NCBI GenBank assembly: GCA_963823945.1
Contig: CAWGNK010000002.1
Coordinates: 57,699-121,698, forward strand
Direction: 5' to 3'
From: Bog-793 sp963823945
GTDB lineage: Bacteria; Actinomycetota; Acidimicrobiia; Acidimicrobiales; Bog-793
Length of the DNA: 64,000 bases
Notes under the pieces: model-generated
What the model saw: only the letters and a program-made list of their open reading frames with translations
Databases searched by the model: none
What the model was told of the DNA's origin: nothing
Shown: positions 44,778-52,990 of the stretch, one piece after another
Position numbering within the stretch: position 1 is the first letter of the stretch
Layout: every line of letters starts with the position of its first letter
Position numbers and translations under genes: made by a program

Positions 44778-45272
44778 TCCTCGAGCGTGTCGCTTCCCGA
44801 ACACGGTGATGGCAACTGGCCTGAACGCTGCCGGCAAGCCAGTCACCCGAACGGTGCCGGTGGGGGTCATTCTCACGACGGATACCGGCTGGGATGACCA
44901 GTCGTCCCTTATCGTGCTCAGCCCCCGGGCCAATCCGTACGTGGGCGGGGGCGATCAAGTCCCTCTCAGCGAGATGCTGGGAACGCTGCCGCTGACCGGC
45001 GGTAGCTGCGCCAAGGACGGACTCGATCCCGCATCTTTCCTGCTCCGCTTCCCTGGAGGAAGGGCAATCGTGCCCAACGTCAGCTCGCTACCGGACGAGG
45101 GCAGCCTCGTCATGTGTAATGGCGAGGATTTCGGGATTACCACTCGCACCTAGCGGGCGCGGCGTAGCGGAGCACGTTCGACTGGGCAGTACACCGTCGT
45201 GACCGGCTCGCGTTCGGGTTCGGCGCCCCTGAACCCGGCAGGGCCGGGCAGCCAGAGCACGCCTCCGCGGCC

Positions 45273-45337
45273 GGAACGCGGACAGAGCGAAGGTGATGTG
45301 ACCACCCCAACCCCTACTTGCGCTTTGTCCGCGTTCC
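45273..45337. repeat. 17-bp inverted repeat between the split lipoprotein gene and the island
   Basis: 45273-45289 (GGAACGCGGACAGAGCG) and 45321-45337 are complementary at 16 of 17 positions, the odd one allowing G-U pairing in RNA, with a 31-base loop. The long stem could act as a transcription end for the lipoprotein operon or be a small non-autonomous repeat. The rest of 45154-45380 shows no gene. Confidence 0.45.
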
Positions 45338-45380
45338 TGCCACGAACCACCTTCGTAGCTACCTGACGCGGAGTCTCTCG

Positions 45381-45424
45381 GTGGGCGCTGACGGACTCGA
45401 ACCGCCGACCTGCTCGTTGTAAGC
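45381..45424. repeat. Left attachment site (displaced tRNA-Val 3' half)
   Basis: Matches 61394-61437 at 43 of 44 positions, covering the acceptor 3' strand, T-arm and anticodon loop (TTGTAAGC). Downstream sequence diverges, so no functional tRNA is present here. Confidence 0.88.
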
Positions 45425-45487
45425 AAGACAGGCTTAAACGCCCTGCTCAACGGCATAATCGCAGGTCACTGACGAGCGTAAGTGTCA

Positions 45488-45503
45488 CTATTAGCAGGTG
45501 TAG
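45488..45503. repeat. Possible integrase/excisionase arm site, left
   Basis: CTATTAGCAGGTGTAG, 64 bp inside the left attachment core. It recurs as CTATTAGCAGGTCTAG at 61316-61331, 63 bp inside the right core, in direct orientation. Matching distance from each end suggests a recombination protein site. Confidence 0.5.
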
Positions 45504-45648
45504 ATCACTCCCAGGAGCGCTGCACCGCTACCAGTTCAGTGACGACCTTCCTTCTCCTGCTCATCGATCTTCGCGTTCAGATTATGCGATCACCCGAGGG
45601 GGTCGCCACCGGTCAGCACTGTTACACCCTGCCTGGAGGATCGTCGAC

Positions 45649-46887
45649 ATGGAGCGCCTGTTCGATGCGACCCTCTTCGCTCGTCAAAGCTGCGAGGCAG
45701 AGTTTCAGCCGTGTAGTTTGTCATTGATGCCTTCATCGGACGAGTGGGGTGTGGCTGGTCTATTCGCCGGAGTTGGCGGGATCGAGCTAGGTCTCCAGAG
45801 GGCTGGCATGCACAGCGAGCTGCTTTGCGAGTACTGGGATCCTGCGGTCACGGTACTGGAGCACCGGTTCGAAGGTGTCCCGCTGGTCAGGGACGTTCGC
45901 CAGCTTCAGGAGCTTCCGCCGGTGCGGCTGGTCGCGGCCGGGTTCCCTTGTACCGACCTGTCTCAAGCCGGATTCACGAGGGGTATCAGGGGCGAAGCGT
46001 CAGGTCTCGTGGCTGAAGTCTTCCGTCTGCTCGAACGTCGCCGCGTCCCCTGGGTCCTGCTCGAGAATGTCCGGAACATGCTCGTCCTCGACGGTGGTGC
46101 GGCGATGAACTTCCTCGTCTCGAAGCTCGAGGCGCTCGACTATCAGTGGGCGTATCGCCTCGTCGACTCTCGGTTCACAGGCGTGCCCCAGCGCCGCCAA
46201 CGTGTCATCCTCGTTGCCACGCGAGAGGGTGACCCGCGGGGAGTCTTGTTTGCCGACGATGCTGGCGAGCCCGAACTGGGCTTCTTCGACTCGGATGTGT
46301 TCGGCTTCTACTGGACCGAGGGTCTACGCGGACTCGGATGGGCGCAGGATGCCGTCCCGACGCTCAAAGGCGGTTCCACCATCGGCATCCCTTCCCCTCC
46401 TGCTGTCTGGCACCGCCTTGGGGAGGCTGGTCGTCGCATCGTCACACCGAACATCACCGAGGCCGAGCGGTTGCAGGGGTTTGACGCGAACTGGACAGCG
46501 CCAGCGGAGTCGGTCTCCAATCGCAAGGGAACGCGGTGGAAGCTCGTCGGCAACGCGGTAACCGTCGGCGTGGCCGAGTGGGTCGGGAGCCGACTGCGCT
46601 CGCCCGGATCGTGGGAGTCTGAGGTGAGGCAGCTCGAGGTTGGCGCTCCGTGGCCGAAGGCAGCGTGCGGCGTCAAAGGGAAGCGCTGGTCCGTCGACGT
46701 CTCGATGTGGCCAGTTCGAGGGTCGTATACCCACTTGCGTGATGTCGTCGACCTCGAAGCGGCCACGCCGTTGTCGCAACGTGCCGCGACTGGTTTCTTC
46801 GATCGCGCTACGAGAGGCTCACTGCGATTCGATGAAGGCTTCTTGGACGACCTCGCCGACCACATCACGTCTGTCGCAGCGGCCTGA
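45649..46887 (+). CDS. dcm: DNA (cytosine-5)-methyltransferase
   Basis: 412-aa C5 methyltransferase. Motif I AGLFAGVGGIELGL, motif IV with catalytic Cys AAGFPCTDLSQAG, motif VI LLENVRNM, motif VIII RRQRVILVA, motif IX ITEAERLQGF and motif X LVGNAVTVGVAEW are all present. GGAGGA eight bases before ATG 45649 supports the longer start; MPSSDE at 45727 is the alternative. Adjacent vsr and two nuclease-like genes indicate a type II restriction-modification cassette. The 3' end overlaps vsr in antisense by 69 bp. Confidence 0.94.
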   Translation: MERLFDATLFARQSCEAEFQPCSLSLMPSSDEWGVAGLFAGVGGIELGLQRAGMHSELLCEYWDPAVTVLEHRFEGVPLVRDVRQLQELPPVRLVAAGFPCTDLSQAGFTRGIRGEASGLVAEVFRLLERRRVPWVLLENVRNMLVLDGGAAMNFLVSKLEALDYQWAYRLVDSRFTGVPQRRQRVILVATREGDPRGVLFADDAGEPELGFFDSDVFGFYWTEGLRGLGWAQDAVPTLKGGSTIGIPSPPAVWHRLGEAGRRIVTPNITEAERLQGFDANWTAPAESVSNRKGTRWKLVGNAVTVGVAEWVGSRLRSPGSWESEVRQLEVGAPWPKAACGVKGKRWSVDVSMWPVRGSYTHLRDVVDLEAATPLSQRAATGFFDRATRGSLRFDEGFLDDLADHITSVAAA

Positions 46888-47310
46888 TCCCCGCCTACGA
46901 ACCTCCCCCTCGATTCGATCCGCGGCTCTGACGGGATCCTCGTGTTCCCACACACGAATGACGAGCCATCCGGCACTGGTGAGCTCGCGGTTCGAATCCA
47001 GATCGCGCTCAACGTTCGCGTCGAGCTTTGCCAGCCACCAGACTCGATTAGTCCTGGGAACCGACCCGTGTTCCGGACATCGGTGCCAGAAGCAGCCGTC
47101 GACAAAGACTGCAACCTTCGATCGCGTGAACGCGAGGTCAACCTTGCGACGCCGTCCTACGACGTTCACGTCGACGCGGTAACGAAGACCACGACGCCAG
47201 AGCGCTGATCGAAGCAGCATCTCGGGATCTGTGTCTCGGCGTCGCTGGTTCCTCATGCGCGCCTCGATGTCAGGGCTGGACGGTTTGGGGCGGGAACCAA
47301 CTCTGGACAT
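46819..47310 (-). CDS. vsr: Very short patch repair endonuclease Vsr
   Basis: 163-aa mismatch endonuclease that nicks at T:G mispairs arising from deamination of 5-methylcytosine. The core VDVNVVGRRRKVDLAFTRSKVAVFVDGCFWHRCPEHG (with catalytic Asp and zinc-binding His/Cys) and GWLVIRVWEHED are characteristic, as is the N-terminal MRNQRRRDTDPEMLLRSALW. Vsr genes travel with C5 methyltransferases. Its last 69 bp overlap the end of dcm on the other strand. Confidence 0.94.
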   Translation of the reverse strand: MSRVGSRPKPSSPDIEARMRNQRRRDTDPEMLLRSALWRRGLRYRVDVNVVGRRRKVDLAFTRSKVAVFVDGCFWHRCPEHGSVPRTNRVWWLAKLDANVERDLDSNRELTSAGWLVIRVWEHEDPVRAADRIEGEVRRRGSGRCDRRDVVGEVVQEAFIESQ

Positions 47311-47412
47311 CCGCGACCATCATGCACCTGGTAGCAGCGACTCCGTAGGCTGCGGAGACGTGATACGACGGCGCGTCAGCGACTCGGTGCTCGAGAATTG
47401 CCGCGCGAGGGT

Positions 47413-48279
47413 ATGACGATGGACGGTCCGGCCATCTTGGTTCGTACCATGTCGGTGCCCTCTGTCGTGGATGAACACGGCAACACCTGGCAATACCACT
47501 CCCGGAGCGATCGACACTCAAAGGTCGCGTGTTGGGTGACCATGTTCGACTTGTTGCAACACTGCGCGCTCCTGCGCCGCCATGTCGCAGAGGGCACCGT
47601 CGCGTTCGGCGTGAATCACGAATTCAGCGACTTCAGAACGAGGAGAACGAAGAAGCTGGACCTGGTGGTGCATCGCCCTCGAACCGAACTGGCCGGTGAG
47701 CGAGCGGGGCGCACATTCGTCGACCTGGCTGGAACGCTGGACGTATCACTTGACCGGGAAGCGCATGCGCGACTACGGGAACTTCCCGATCTTCGAGAGT
47801 CTGCCGTCGGCACGGTACTGATGGCTCTGGAGGCGAAAGCCTGCATGACCAAGCATCGAGGCTCCGGACCTCGGCTCTACGACGAGCTGAACAGCTCGCA
47901 CATCACCGTGCACGGTGCAGCAGACCAGGCGATCGCAGTGGCGTTCGTGATGATCAATGGTGCATCTACTTTCGTCAGTCCAGACTCGAACAGGCGCCCA
48001 CTAGGACAAGGACTACCGCTTCCGAAGGTGACGTCGCTGACGCAGCCGGGAGCGACTGAGTTTGTGGTCTCAAAGGTGAGCGAGCTACCAACCCGCACCA
48101 GGCCGGGATACGAAGGCTACGACGCGATCGGCATCGTTGTAGTCGACTGTCCCAACGACGGAACACCTATCACGATGATCGAAGGCCCACCTGCGCCGAA
48201 CCCAAGTTCGCTCTTCTCATACGAGTCGATGATTCGTCGCGTGGTGCACCAGTACGATTTCCTCAACGCGAATCTGTAG
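47413..48279 (+). CDS. Putative restriction endonuclease-like protein A
   Basis: 288 aa from ATG 47413 (an in-frame TTG at 47398 would add five residues). No named family recognised. A possible PD-(D/E)XK core reads KKLDLVVHRP (Asp) and, ~60 residues on, VLMALEAKACMT (Glu-x-Lys). HITVHGAADQAIAVAFVMINGASTF follows. Position behind the dcm-vsr pair, divergent from vsr, makes it a candidate for the cognate restriction enzyme. Confidence 0.5.
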   Translation: MTMDGPAILVRTMSVPSVVDEHGNTWQYHSRSDRHSKVACWVTMFDLLQHCALLRRHVAEGTVAFGVNHEFSDFRTRRTKKLDLVVHRPRTELAGERAGRTFVDLAGTLDVSLDREAHARLRELPDLRESAVGTVLMALEAKACMTKHRGSGPRLYDELNSSHITVHGAADQAIAVAFVMINGASTFVSPDSNRRPLGQGLPLPKVTSLTQPGATEFVVSKVSELPTRTRPGYEGYDAIGIVVVDCPNDGTPITMIEGPPAPNPSSLFSYESMIRRVVHQYDFLNANL

Positions 48280-48381
48280 GAGAGTCCGCGTACCTGGCAC
48301 GTCGTCGCGAAACAGCTTGCAGCTTGTCGAGTCACGCTTTTCACGCTCGAGCGGCCCGTCAGCACATACGATCTCAATTCA

Positions 48382-49275
48382 ATGAACCGCTGGGAGGACC
48401 TCGATCCTGATCCACGCCTCCTCGCTGCTCTCGATCAAGCCGATCGAGAACGCGGACAGCGGGCGCAGCTCATCGTCGATGGTTCAGCAAGTGACAAGAA
48501 CAACTGGTCCAACAGTTTTGCCGACGCCTGCGCGCGGATGATCGCCACGGCATTGCGTGAGCGACACTACAAGAAACGGCTTTCCGTTCTGCCGGATCCG
48601 GAAGGCTCGGCAGAACCACCGACCATCACCTACTGGGATCGTGGCGAAGCGAAGACAAAGAAGATCGACGTTCTCGTTGGCGACCTGATCGGTGGCCTCC
48701 AGGTTGCCGTTTCGCTCAAGGGCGTCGGGTTTCGAGACAAGCACAGTCTTGGTTTTGGGAAGAACATAACCGGTCGTCTCTATGAGCTGGAGAATGAGAC
48801 GCGGCGGCTGCATGAATACCGCCCTCAAGCAGTCGTTGTAGGCCTCTACTTCGTGCCGATCGGTGCTGTACAAGACAAGAAGACCACCCGAAGCGCATCT
48901 GGGTTTGCCGACGTGGTGACCAGCCTGCGGAGGCTCACAGGACGGGCAGACGCGCATCGCCAAGACGAGTGGCACCGCGTCGATCTCGGCTTCGTTGGCC
49001 TGTACGTTCCAGGTGATTCGGAGCATTTCGTCGTCCGCAACTCGGAGCCGATGGAATACAACGCCATCTCGTACAAGGATCCCTTCCCCCGTGGCGTCGT
49101 TCGCTACTTCGATGTGCGTGAGGATCCGCCCGTGAGAGGTCGTCCCCAAATCGACCGAACGCTCGCACTCGAGGAGATGATCGACGTCATCGCGAACGTC
49201 CAGGCGGGCCCCAGGGAGGAACAACTTACTTGGAGTCCGGCAGAGTTGGATCCACCAGTCAGGGGCGCTCAATAA
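48382..49275 (+). CDS. Putative restriction endonuclease-like protein B
   Basis: 297 aa, no family recognised. KKIDVLVGDLIGGLQVAVSLKGVGF has the layout of a PD-(D/E)XK active site (Asp, then VSLKG with Lys), preceded by a helical region (NSFADACARMIATALRERHYKKRL) and followed by KNITGRLYELENETRRLHEYRPQAVVVGLYF. Starts 102 bp after gene A, same strand. It may be a second subunit or the actual nuclease of the cassette. Confidence 0.5.
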   Translation: MNRWEDLDPDPRLLAALDQADRERGQRAQLIVDGSASDKNNWSNSFADACARMIATALRERHYKKRLSVLPDPEGSAEPPTITYWDRGEAKTKKIDVLVGDLIGGLQVAVSLKGVGFRDKHSLGFGKNITGRLYELENETRRLHEYRPQAVVVGLYFVPIGAVQDKKTTRSASGFADVVTSLRRLTGRADAHRQDEWHRVDLGFVGLYVPGDSEHFVVRNSEPMEYNAISYKDPFPRGVVRYFDVREDPPVRGRPQIDRTLALEEMIDVIANVQAGPREEQLTWSPAELDPPVRGAQ

Positions 49276-49726
49276 CAGCAATCGGTCCGATCAGGATCGA
49301 GGCAGCCAGCGAAGCGCTCATTCGCGGGCTTGATAGTGCGCCGCGTCTGCCGAGGTCGCGACGAGTCACAGATCCGCGACGTCTGCCCTCCGACACGCTG
49401 AATCTGGTACCTGAGTCGCGTAGCGCGACTTCAACAAGTTCGACCCTGGGGCGGGAGAGCGCCGATCTATCCTTGACTGCCAGTCTGTAAATGTACCGTC
49501 CGACTGGTAGTGCCCAGTACGCATAAGTGCTGGTACATCCACGTTTCCGGCGCAGTCAACGTCCGCCTAGTTATGTCCAGTCCGGCTAAACGTAGCCAGT
49601 ATGGCTATCAACTTGGCTACATTTTCTGACATGACGTCTGACATAACAAAAGGGCCAGCAAAGCGGAGGGCTCGAGTCGGGAAGGCGTCCTCGCTGGGCT
49701 AGCGCGCTCACATCACCGGCCGTACT
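49276..49726. other. ~450-bp gene-free region with operator-like repeats
   Basis: No gene is seen. Notable sites: TAGCCA-GTA-TGGCTA palindrome at 49593-49607 with a further GGCTAC at 49615-49620, and direct repeats TCTGACAT at 49625-49632 and 49637-49644 (12-bp period). AT content is higher than around it. This may be a control region or old attachment site belonging to the recombinase fragment next to it. Confidence 0.45.
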
Positions 49727-50165
49727 TCATCGCAAAGCCTTGGACATGGCGTCTGCTGCCTGCCTGTTGGTCTCCGGCGACACATGGCCATAGATGTCGG
49801 CGGTGATGCGGATGGACGCATGACCGAACACACGGGACACAACCTCGATGGGGACACCTTGGGCAAGCATGATCGTGGCCGCTGAGTGGCGCAGGTTGTG
49901 CCACGGCATCGAGGGCAACCCCAGGTTGGCACTGACCCTGTGCCAGTGCTTACGGATGTTCGAGTCGTACAACGCCGTGCCCCGCGCACTCGTGAAGACC
50001 AGATCGTCGCTGCCTTGTGTCCCTTCGAGGTTCTGGCGGACCTGGTGAACCTGCAGAGCCTCCCTGGCCTGCGGTGTGAGTGGCACGGCGCGGCGGGACT
50101 TGTCGGTCTTCGGATCGGTGCGTTGCCTGATCTTGCGATCGAGTGTGCCCGTGACCGGACTACGT
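49727..50165 (-). pseudogene. Tyrosine recombinase, C-terminal fragment
   Basis: Encodes only the second half of a phage-type integrase: DPKTDKSRRAVPLTPQAREAL (Lys hairpin), MPWHNLRHSAATIMLAQGVPIEVVSRVFGHASIRITADIYGHVSP with the HxxR, GH and Tyr motifs. The N-terminal DNA-binding part and first catalytic Arg are missing; upstream sequence switches abruptly to a LacI-like fragment on the other strand. Probably a remnant of an earlier element. Confidence 0.7.
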
Positions 50166-50235
50166 GATCTCGTCGAACCTGGCACCGTGGGGGTGTTCTC
50201 GTGGGGTACTCGGGCGTCCCCCAGGAGGGCTGGAG

Positions 50236-50766
50236 AAGTCCGTCTCATGGGCCGGAATGGACGACGAGAACGCTGCCTACGACGCGACACGGTTTCTTGT
50301 CGCCCAGGGTCGCGAGCGTGTCGGCACAATCACCGGGCCGCTCGATGACACCGCCGGGCAGGACCGGCTCCAGGGCTACCGTGCAGCACTGGACCGGGCG
50401 TACCGCAGAGGGCTGGTGTCAGAGGGCGATTGGTCCCTGGAGAGCGGCAGACTCGGAGAGGAAGTGCTCATCGAGCGGTACCCGGACATCGACGGGTTGT
50501 TCGTGGCGTCGGACCTCATGGCCGCCGGAGCGATGAAGTCCTTGAGACGGGCTGGTCGGCGCGTGCCCGAAGACGTGGCCATAGTCGGCTGCAACGACTC
50601 CCCGGCCGCGCTTACGACCGACCCCGCTCTGACCACGATGCGCAACCCTTTCGAGGAGACAGCCGAGGCAGCAGTCCACCTGCTCCACGACCTGATCTCG
50701 GGCCGTTCGTCCGAACCGAGCCACATCGTGCTCCCATCGCAGCTGGTGCAGCGAGGCTCGGCGTAA
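50236..50766 (+). pseudogene. LacI-family regulator, C-terminal fragment
   Basis: Sensor domain only: SWAGMDDENAAYDATRFLVAQGRERVGTITGPLDDTAGQDRLQGYRAAL, YPDIDGLFVASDLMAAGAMKSLRRAGRRVPEDVAIVGCNDSPAALTTDPALTTMRNPFEE. The helix-turn-helix and the first third of the sensor domain are absent; the frame fuses into unrelated sequence near 50230. Not expected to bind DNA. Confidence 0.75.
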
Positions 50767-50896
50767 GGTTGCGGCCAGCACCGCTCAGTGATCGCCGGGG
50801 CTCGCCCTCCAAATCGCGTACGGCAAGGCCAGCGAGCTCACCGCAACGGAATGTGAGAATCACGATGTCACGACGTCGGTGTGGCGCCAAAATGTC

Positions 50897-51031
50897 GATC
50901 GGACCCTGAGCTGGCCTTCTTCACCGCCGTCAACCATCATCAGTCATGGCCCTCCGCCTGTGCTACCTCTCACGTGTCGGATCCTCAGCCTGCTGGCATC
51001 TAGCCGACGGACAGCTTTGGAAAAGGACATG
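50897..51031 (+). mobile_element. Fossil 5' end of the 57.6-kb insertion sequence
   Basis: About 134 bp clearly align with 57579-57714, spanning the leader and first ~28 codons of the transposase at 57629 (shared stretches GATCGGACC, GAGCTGGC and TTTGGAAAAGGACAT). Several substitutions and indels, and the remaining element is gone, so this is an old deleted copy. Confidence 0.7.
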
Positions 51032-51070
51032 GAAGGGACCAACAAGTCCTTCATGACGACGGGGCCATGC

Positions 51071-51673
51071 TTAATCTGATGGCGGCGAGGCATCAGCGGC
51101 CTCCAGGACGAGATCGACCGCGCTGGCGAGGCCAGCGCGCAAGCGGCGTCGGGAGATCCCCCGGCGGCTGGCGAGGTGGTTGAGAAGGTCGGCTCGAACG
51201 GCCGCGAGTAACAGGTGCGCGAGCAGCTCGCTGTCGCAGCCGCCCCCGGTGGCGCACAGGAGGTCGCACAGCAGCTGGTGCACCAATTGGTAGTGCGGCT
51301 GCTCGTAAAGGCTCGTGCCCCCGGAACGTTCTTCGACCGCCAGGGTCAGATGGCAGTTGTCGAGCTTGACAACGAGGATGGCGTCGAGAATGGCCGCGAT
51401 GCGCTGGCGCGGGTCGGTCTCCGGGCCGAGGGGCGGCGGCCCACTTTCGATCGCGTCACGGAGAGGCTCGTACCTACGCTGCCATAGGGCCTGGAGGAGC
51501 CCGGCCCGGTTGCCGAAGGCGCGAAACAAGGTGCCCTTGCCCACGCCGGCGGCTGCTGCCACGTCGTCCATGGACAACCGTGCTGGCTCCGGCACCGTTG
51601 CGAACAGCTCGTCGGCGGCGGCGAGCACGGCGGCGCGGTTGCGCGCGGCGTCCGACCGCTCGGCGCGCGTCAC
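51071..51673 (-). CDS. TetR-family transcriptional regulator
   Basis: 200 aa. N-terminal helix-turn-helix LSMDDVAAAAGVGKGTLFRAFGNRAGLLQALW; C-terminal ligand domain (RIAAILDAILVVKLDNCHLTLAVEE...). GTG 51673 is preferred over an upstream ATG at 51733: AGGAGG lies nine bases before the GTG, and the longer start would place the operators inside the gene. Divergent from the SnoaL-NmrA operon, with two matching palindromes between; likely represses both directions. Confidence 0.88.
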   Translation of the reverse strand: MTRAERSDAARNRAAVLAAADELFATVPEPARLSMDDVAAAAGVGKGTLFRAFGNRAGLLQALWQRRYEPLRDAIESGPPPLGPETDPRQRIAAILDAILVVKLDNCHLTLAVEERSGGTSLYEQPHYQLVHQLLCDLLCATGGGCDSELLAHLLLAAVRADLLNHLASRRGISRRRLRAGLASAVDLVLEAADASPPSD

Positions 51674-51697
51674 GTCGTGGAGCCTCCTTTTGCCAAA

Positions 51698-51712
51698 CGG
51701 ACTCGTAGTCCG
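51698..51712. promoter_or_regulatory. TetR operator 1
   Basis: CGGACT-CGT-AGTCCG, perfect 6-3-6 palindrome, 25 bp upstream of the tetR start. Confidence 0.65.
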
Positions 51713-51724
51713 TATAGTTGTCAG

Positions 51725-51741
51725 CCGGACCATTGGTCCGG
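51725..51741. promoter_or_regulatory. TetR operator 2
   Basis: CCGGACCATTGGTCCGG, perfect 17-bp palindrome sharing the CGGAC...GTCCG form with operator 1; 14 bp before the SnoaL-like start, overlapping its expected promoter. Two sites of one consensus in the divergent gap support autoregulation. Confidence 0.65.
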
Positions 51742-51755
51742 ATAGGAGGAATACT

Positions 51756-52166
51756 ATGTCGGAAACTGCAGACCTGTTCCGAGCGGGCTTGGAGCGCCTC
51801 GCCGCCGGTGACCTCGGCGGCTACCTCGACCTGTGCAGCGAAGACGTCGAGTTCGAGTTCCCCTTCGCCCCGCCCGGCCGGCCCGAGCGGGTGCGCGGAC
51901 GCGAGGACCTCCGCCGCTACCTCGAGCCGCTTCTCGCACGCGCGACCTACGACGAGATCAGCAACCTGGTCGTGTACGAGACCGACGTGGCCGGGACCAT
52001 CGTCGCGGAAATGACGATCGGCCTTCGGATGCTTGACAGCGGTCGGGCCTACTCCAGGCGCTACGTTGCCGTCGTCCGTTCGGCCGGTGGACACGTCGTG
52101 TCGTACCGTGACTATTGGGCCCCGCTCGCGTCGAGCGGCCCGGCCAGCCCGACCGAGGCGTCATGA
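51756..52166 (+). CDS. SnoaL-like/NTF2-fold protein
   Basis: 136 aa. LFRAGLERLAAGDLGGYLDLCSEDVEFEFPFAPPGRPERVRGREDLRRYLEPL and the following strands match small ketosteroid-isomerase-like (NTF2) proteins. GGAGGA precedes the ATG. The stop overlaps the next gene (ATGA). Enzymatic activity unknown; regulated with the NmrA-like gene. Confidence 0.8.
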   Translation: MSETADLFRAGLERLAAGDLGGYLDLCSEDVEFEFPFAPPGRPERVRGREDLRRYLEPLLARATYDEISNLVVYETDVAGTIVAEMTIGLRMLDSGRAYSRRYVAVVRSAGGHVVSYRDYWAPLASSGPASPTEAS

Positions 52167-52990
52167 GCGGCGTCCGAGTGCTCGTCACCGGTGCGACCGG
52201 GAAGACTGGGTCGCGCGTAGTCGCAGGGGCGCGCTCGGCCGGGGCCGAGGTGCGCACCGCCAGCCGGCACGGCAGCGACGTCGCCTTCGATTGGCACGAT
52301 CGCGTCACCTGGCCGGCGGCGCTCGGCGGCTGCGATCGTGTTTACCTTGTCCCGCCCCCCGGCCTGGACGTCGCGCCTTCGATGGTGCCGTTCATCGAAC
52401 TGGCCCGCCGCAACGGCGTCGAGCGGCTCGTGCTGCTCAGCAACTCGGTCTTCCCGATGGGCGGCCCGGGTGTCGGCGCGGTGCACCAGGTCCTCGCCGA
52501 GGGCGACCCCAACGACTTCGTGGTGTTGCGGCCCTCATGGTTCATGCAGAACGTGACCGGTGAGCACTACCTGGCCCGGATGGTCCGCGACGAGGACCGC
52601 ATCGTGACCGCCACCGGCGAGGGACGAGTCGGCTTCGTCGACGCCGACGACATAGCCGTCGTCGCCGTGCACGCGCTGCTCGACGAGAAGAGGCCGGCGG
52701 CCGAGCTCGTCCTGACCGGGCCCGAGGCGTTGAGCTACAGGCGCGTGGCCCAGGTCGTCGGCGCCGCTCGTGGTCGTCCCGTGGCCTTCGAGCCGGTGAC
52801 GCCGGCCGAGCTGGTCGAGCGGCTCGCCCGCACCTACCCGCTGCCGTTCGCGCAGGTGCTAGCCGAGCTCGATGCCGTAATCGCCGCGGGCGCTGAGGAC
52901 AGGGTGACGCCCGACATCGAGCGCGTCACTGGGCGGCCGCCGCGCAGTTTCGAGCAGTTCGCCGCCGCTGCGTTCTGGTCCACCGGCTGA
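52163..52990 (+). CDS. NmrA/atypical SDR-family NAD(P)-binding protein
   Basis: 275 aa. RVLVTGATGKTGSRVVAGARSAGAEVRTASR is the nucleotide-binding start; VERLVLLSNSVFPMGG, VLRPSWFMQNVTGEHYL and VGFVDADDIAVVAVHAL are typical of NmrA-like SDRs (quinone-reductase or redox-sensor type). ATG 52163 overlaps the SnoaL stop. It probably forms a small TetR-controlled oxidative or xenobiotic-response unit with the upstream gene. Confidence 0.85.
   Translation: MSGVRVLVTGATGKTGSRVVAGARSAGAEVRTASRHGSDVAFDWHDRVTWPAALGGCDRVYLVPPPGLDVAPSMVPFIELARRNGVERLVLLSNSVFPMGGPGVGAVHQVLAEGDPNDFVVLRPSWFMQNVTGEHYLARMVRDEDRIVTATGEGRVGFVDADDIAVVAVHALLDEKRPAAELVLTGPEALSYRRVAQVVGAARGRPVAFEPVTPAELVERLARTYPLPFAQVLAELDAVIAAGAEDRVTPDIERVTGRPPRSFEQFAAAAFWSTG

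Larger units (their letters stand above)
40444..45153 (+). pseudogene. Lipoprotein gene split by the 41277-44769 transposon
   Basis: The 5' part (40444-41276) encodes a lipoprotein with signal peptide and lipobox ALLLGAC, ending in MGSVVVRDV; the 3' part (44778-45153) begins in the same frame (SPRACRFPNTVMATGLNAAGKP) and ends at TAG 45153. Removing the element and one copy of its 8-bp target duplication gives a continuous 1209-bp frame (402 aa) without a stop. The family is not recognised. The intact flanking frame implies the insertion is recent. The interrupted product would be a ~306-aa fusion ending inside the element. Confidence 0.85.

Noticed and set aside
51674..51733. Longer tetR start at ATG 51733
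   Set aside because: It would bury operator 1 in the coding sequence, and the AGGAGG site supports GTG 51673.
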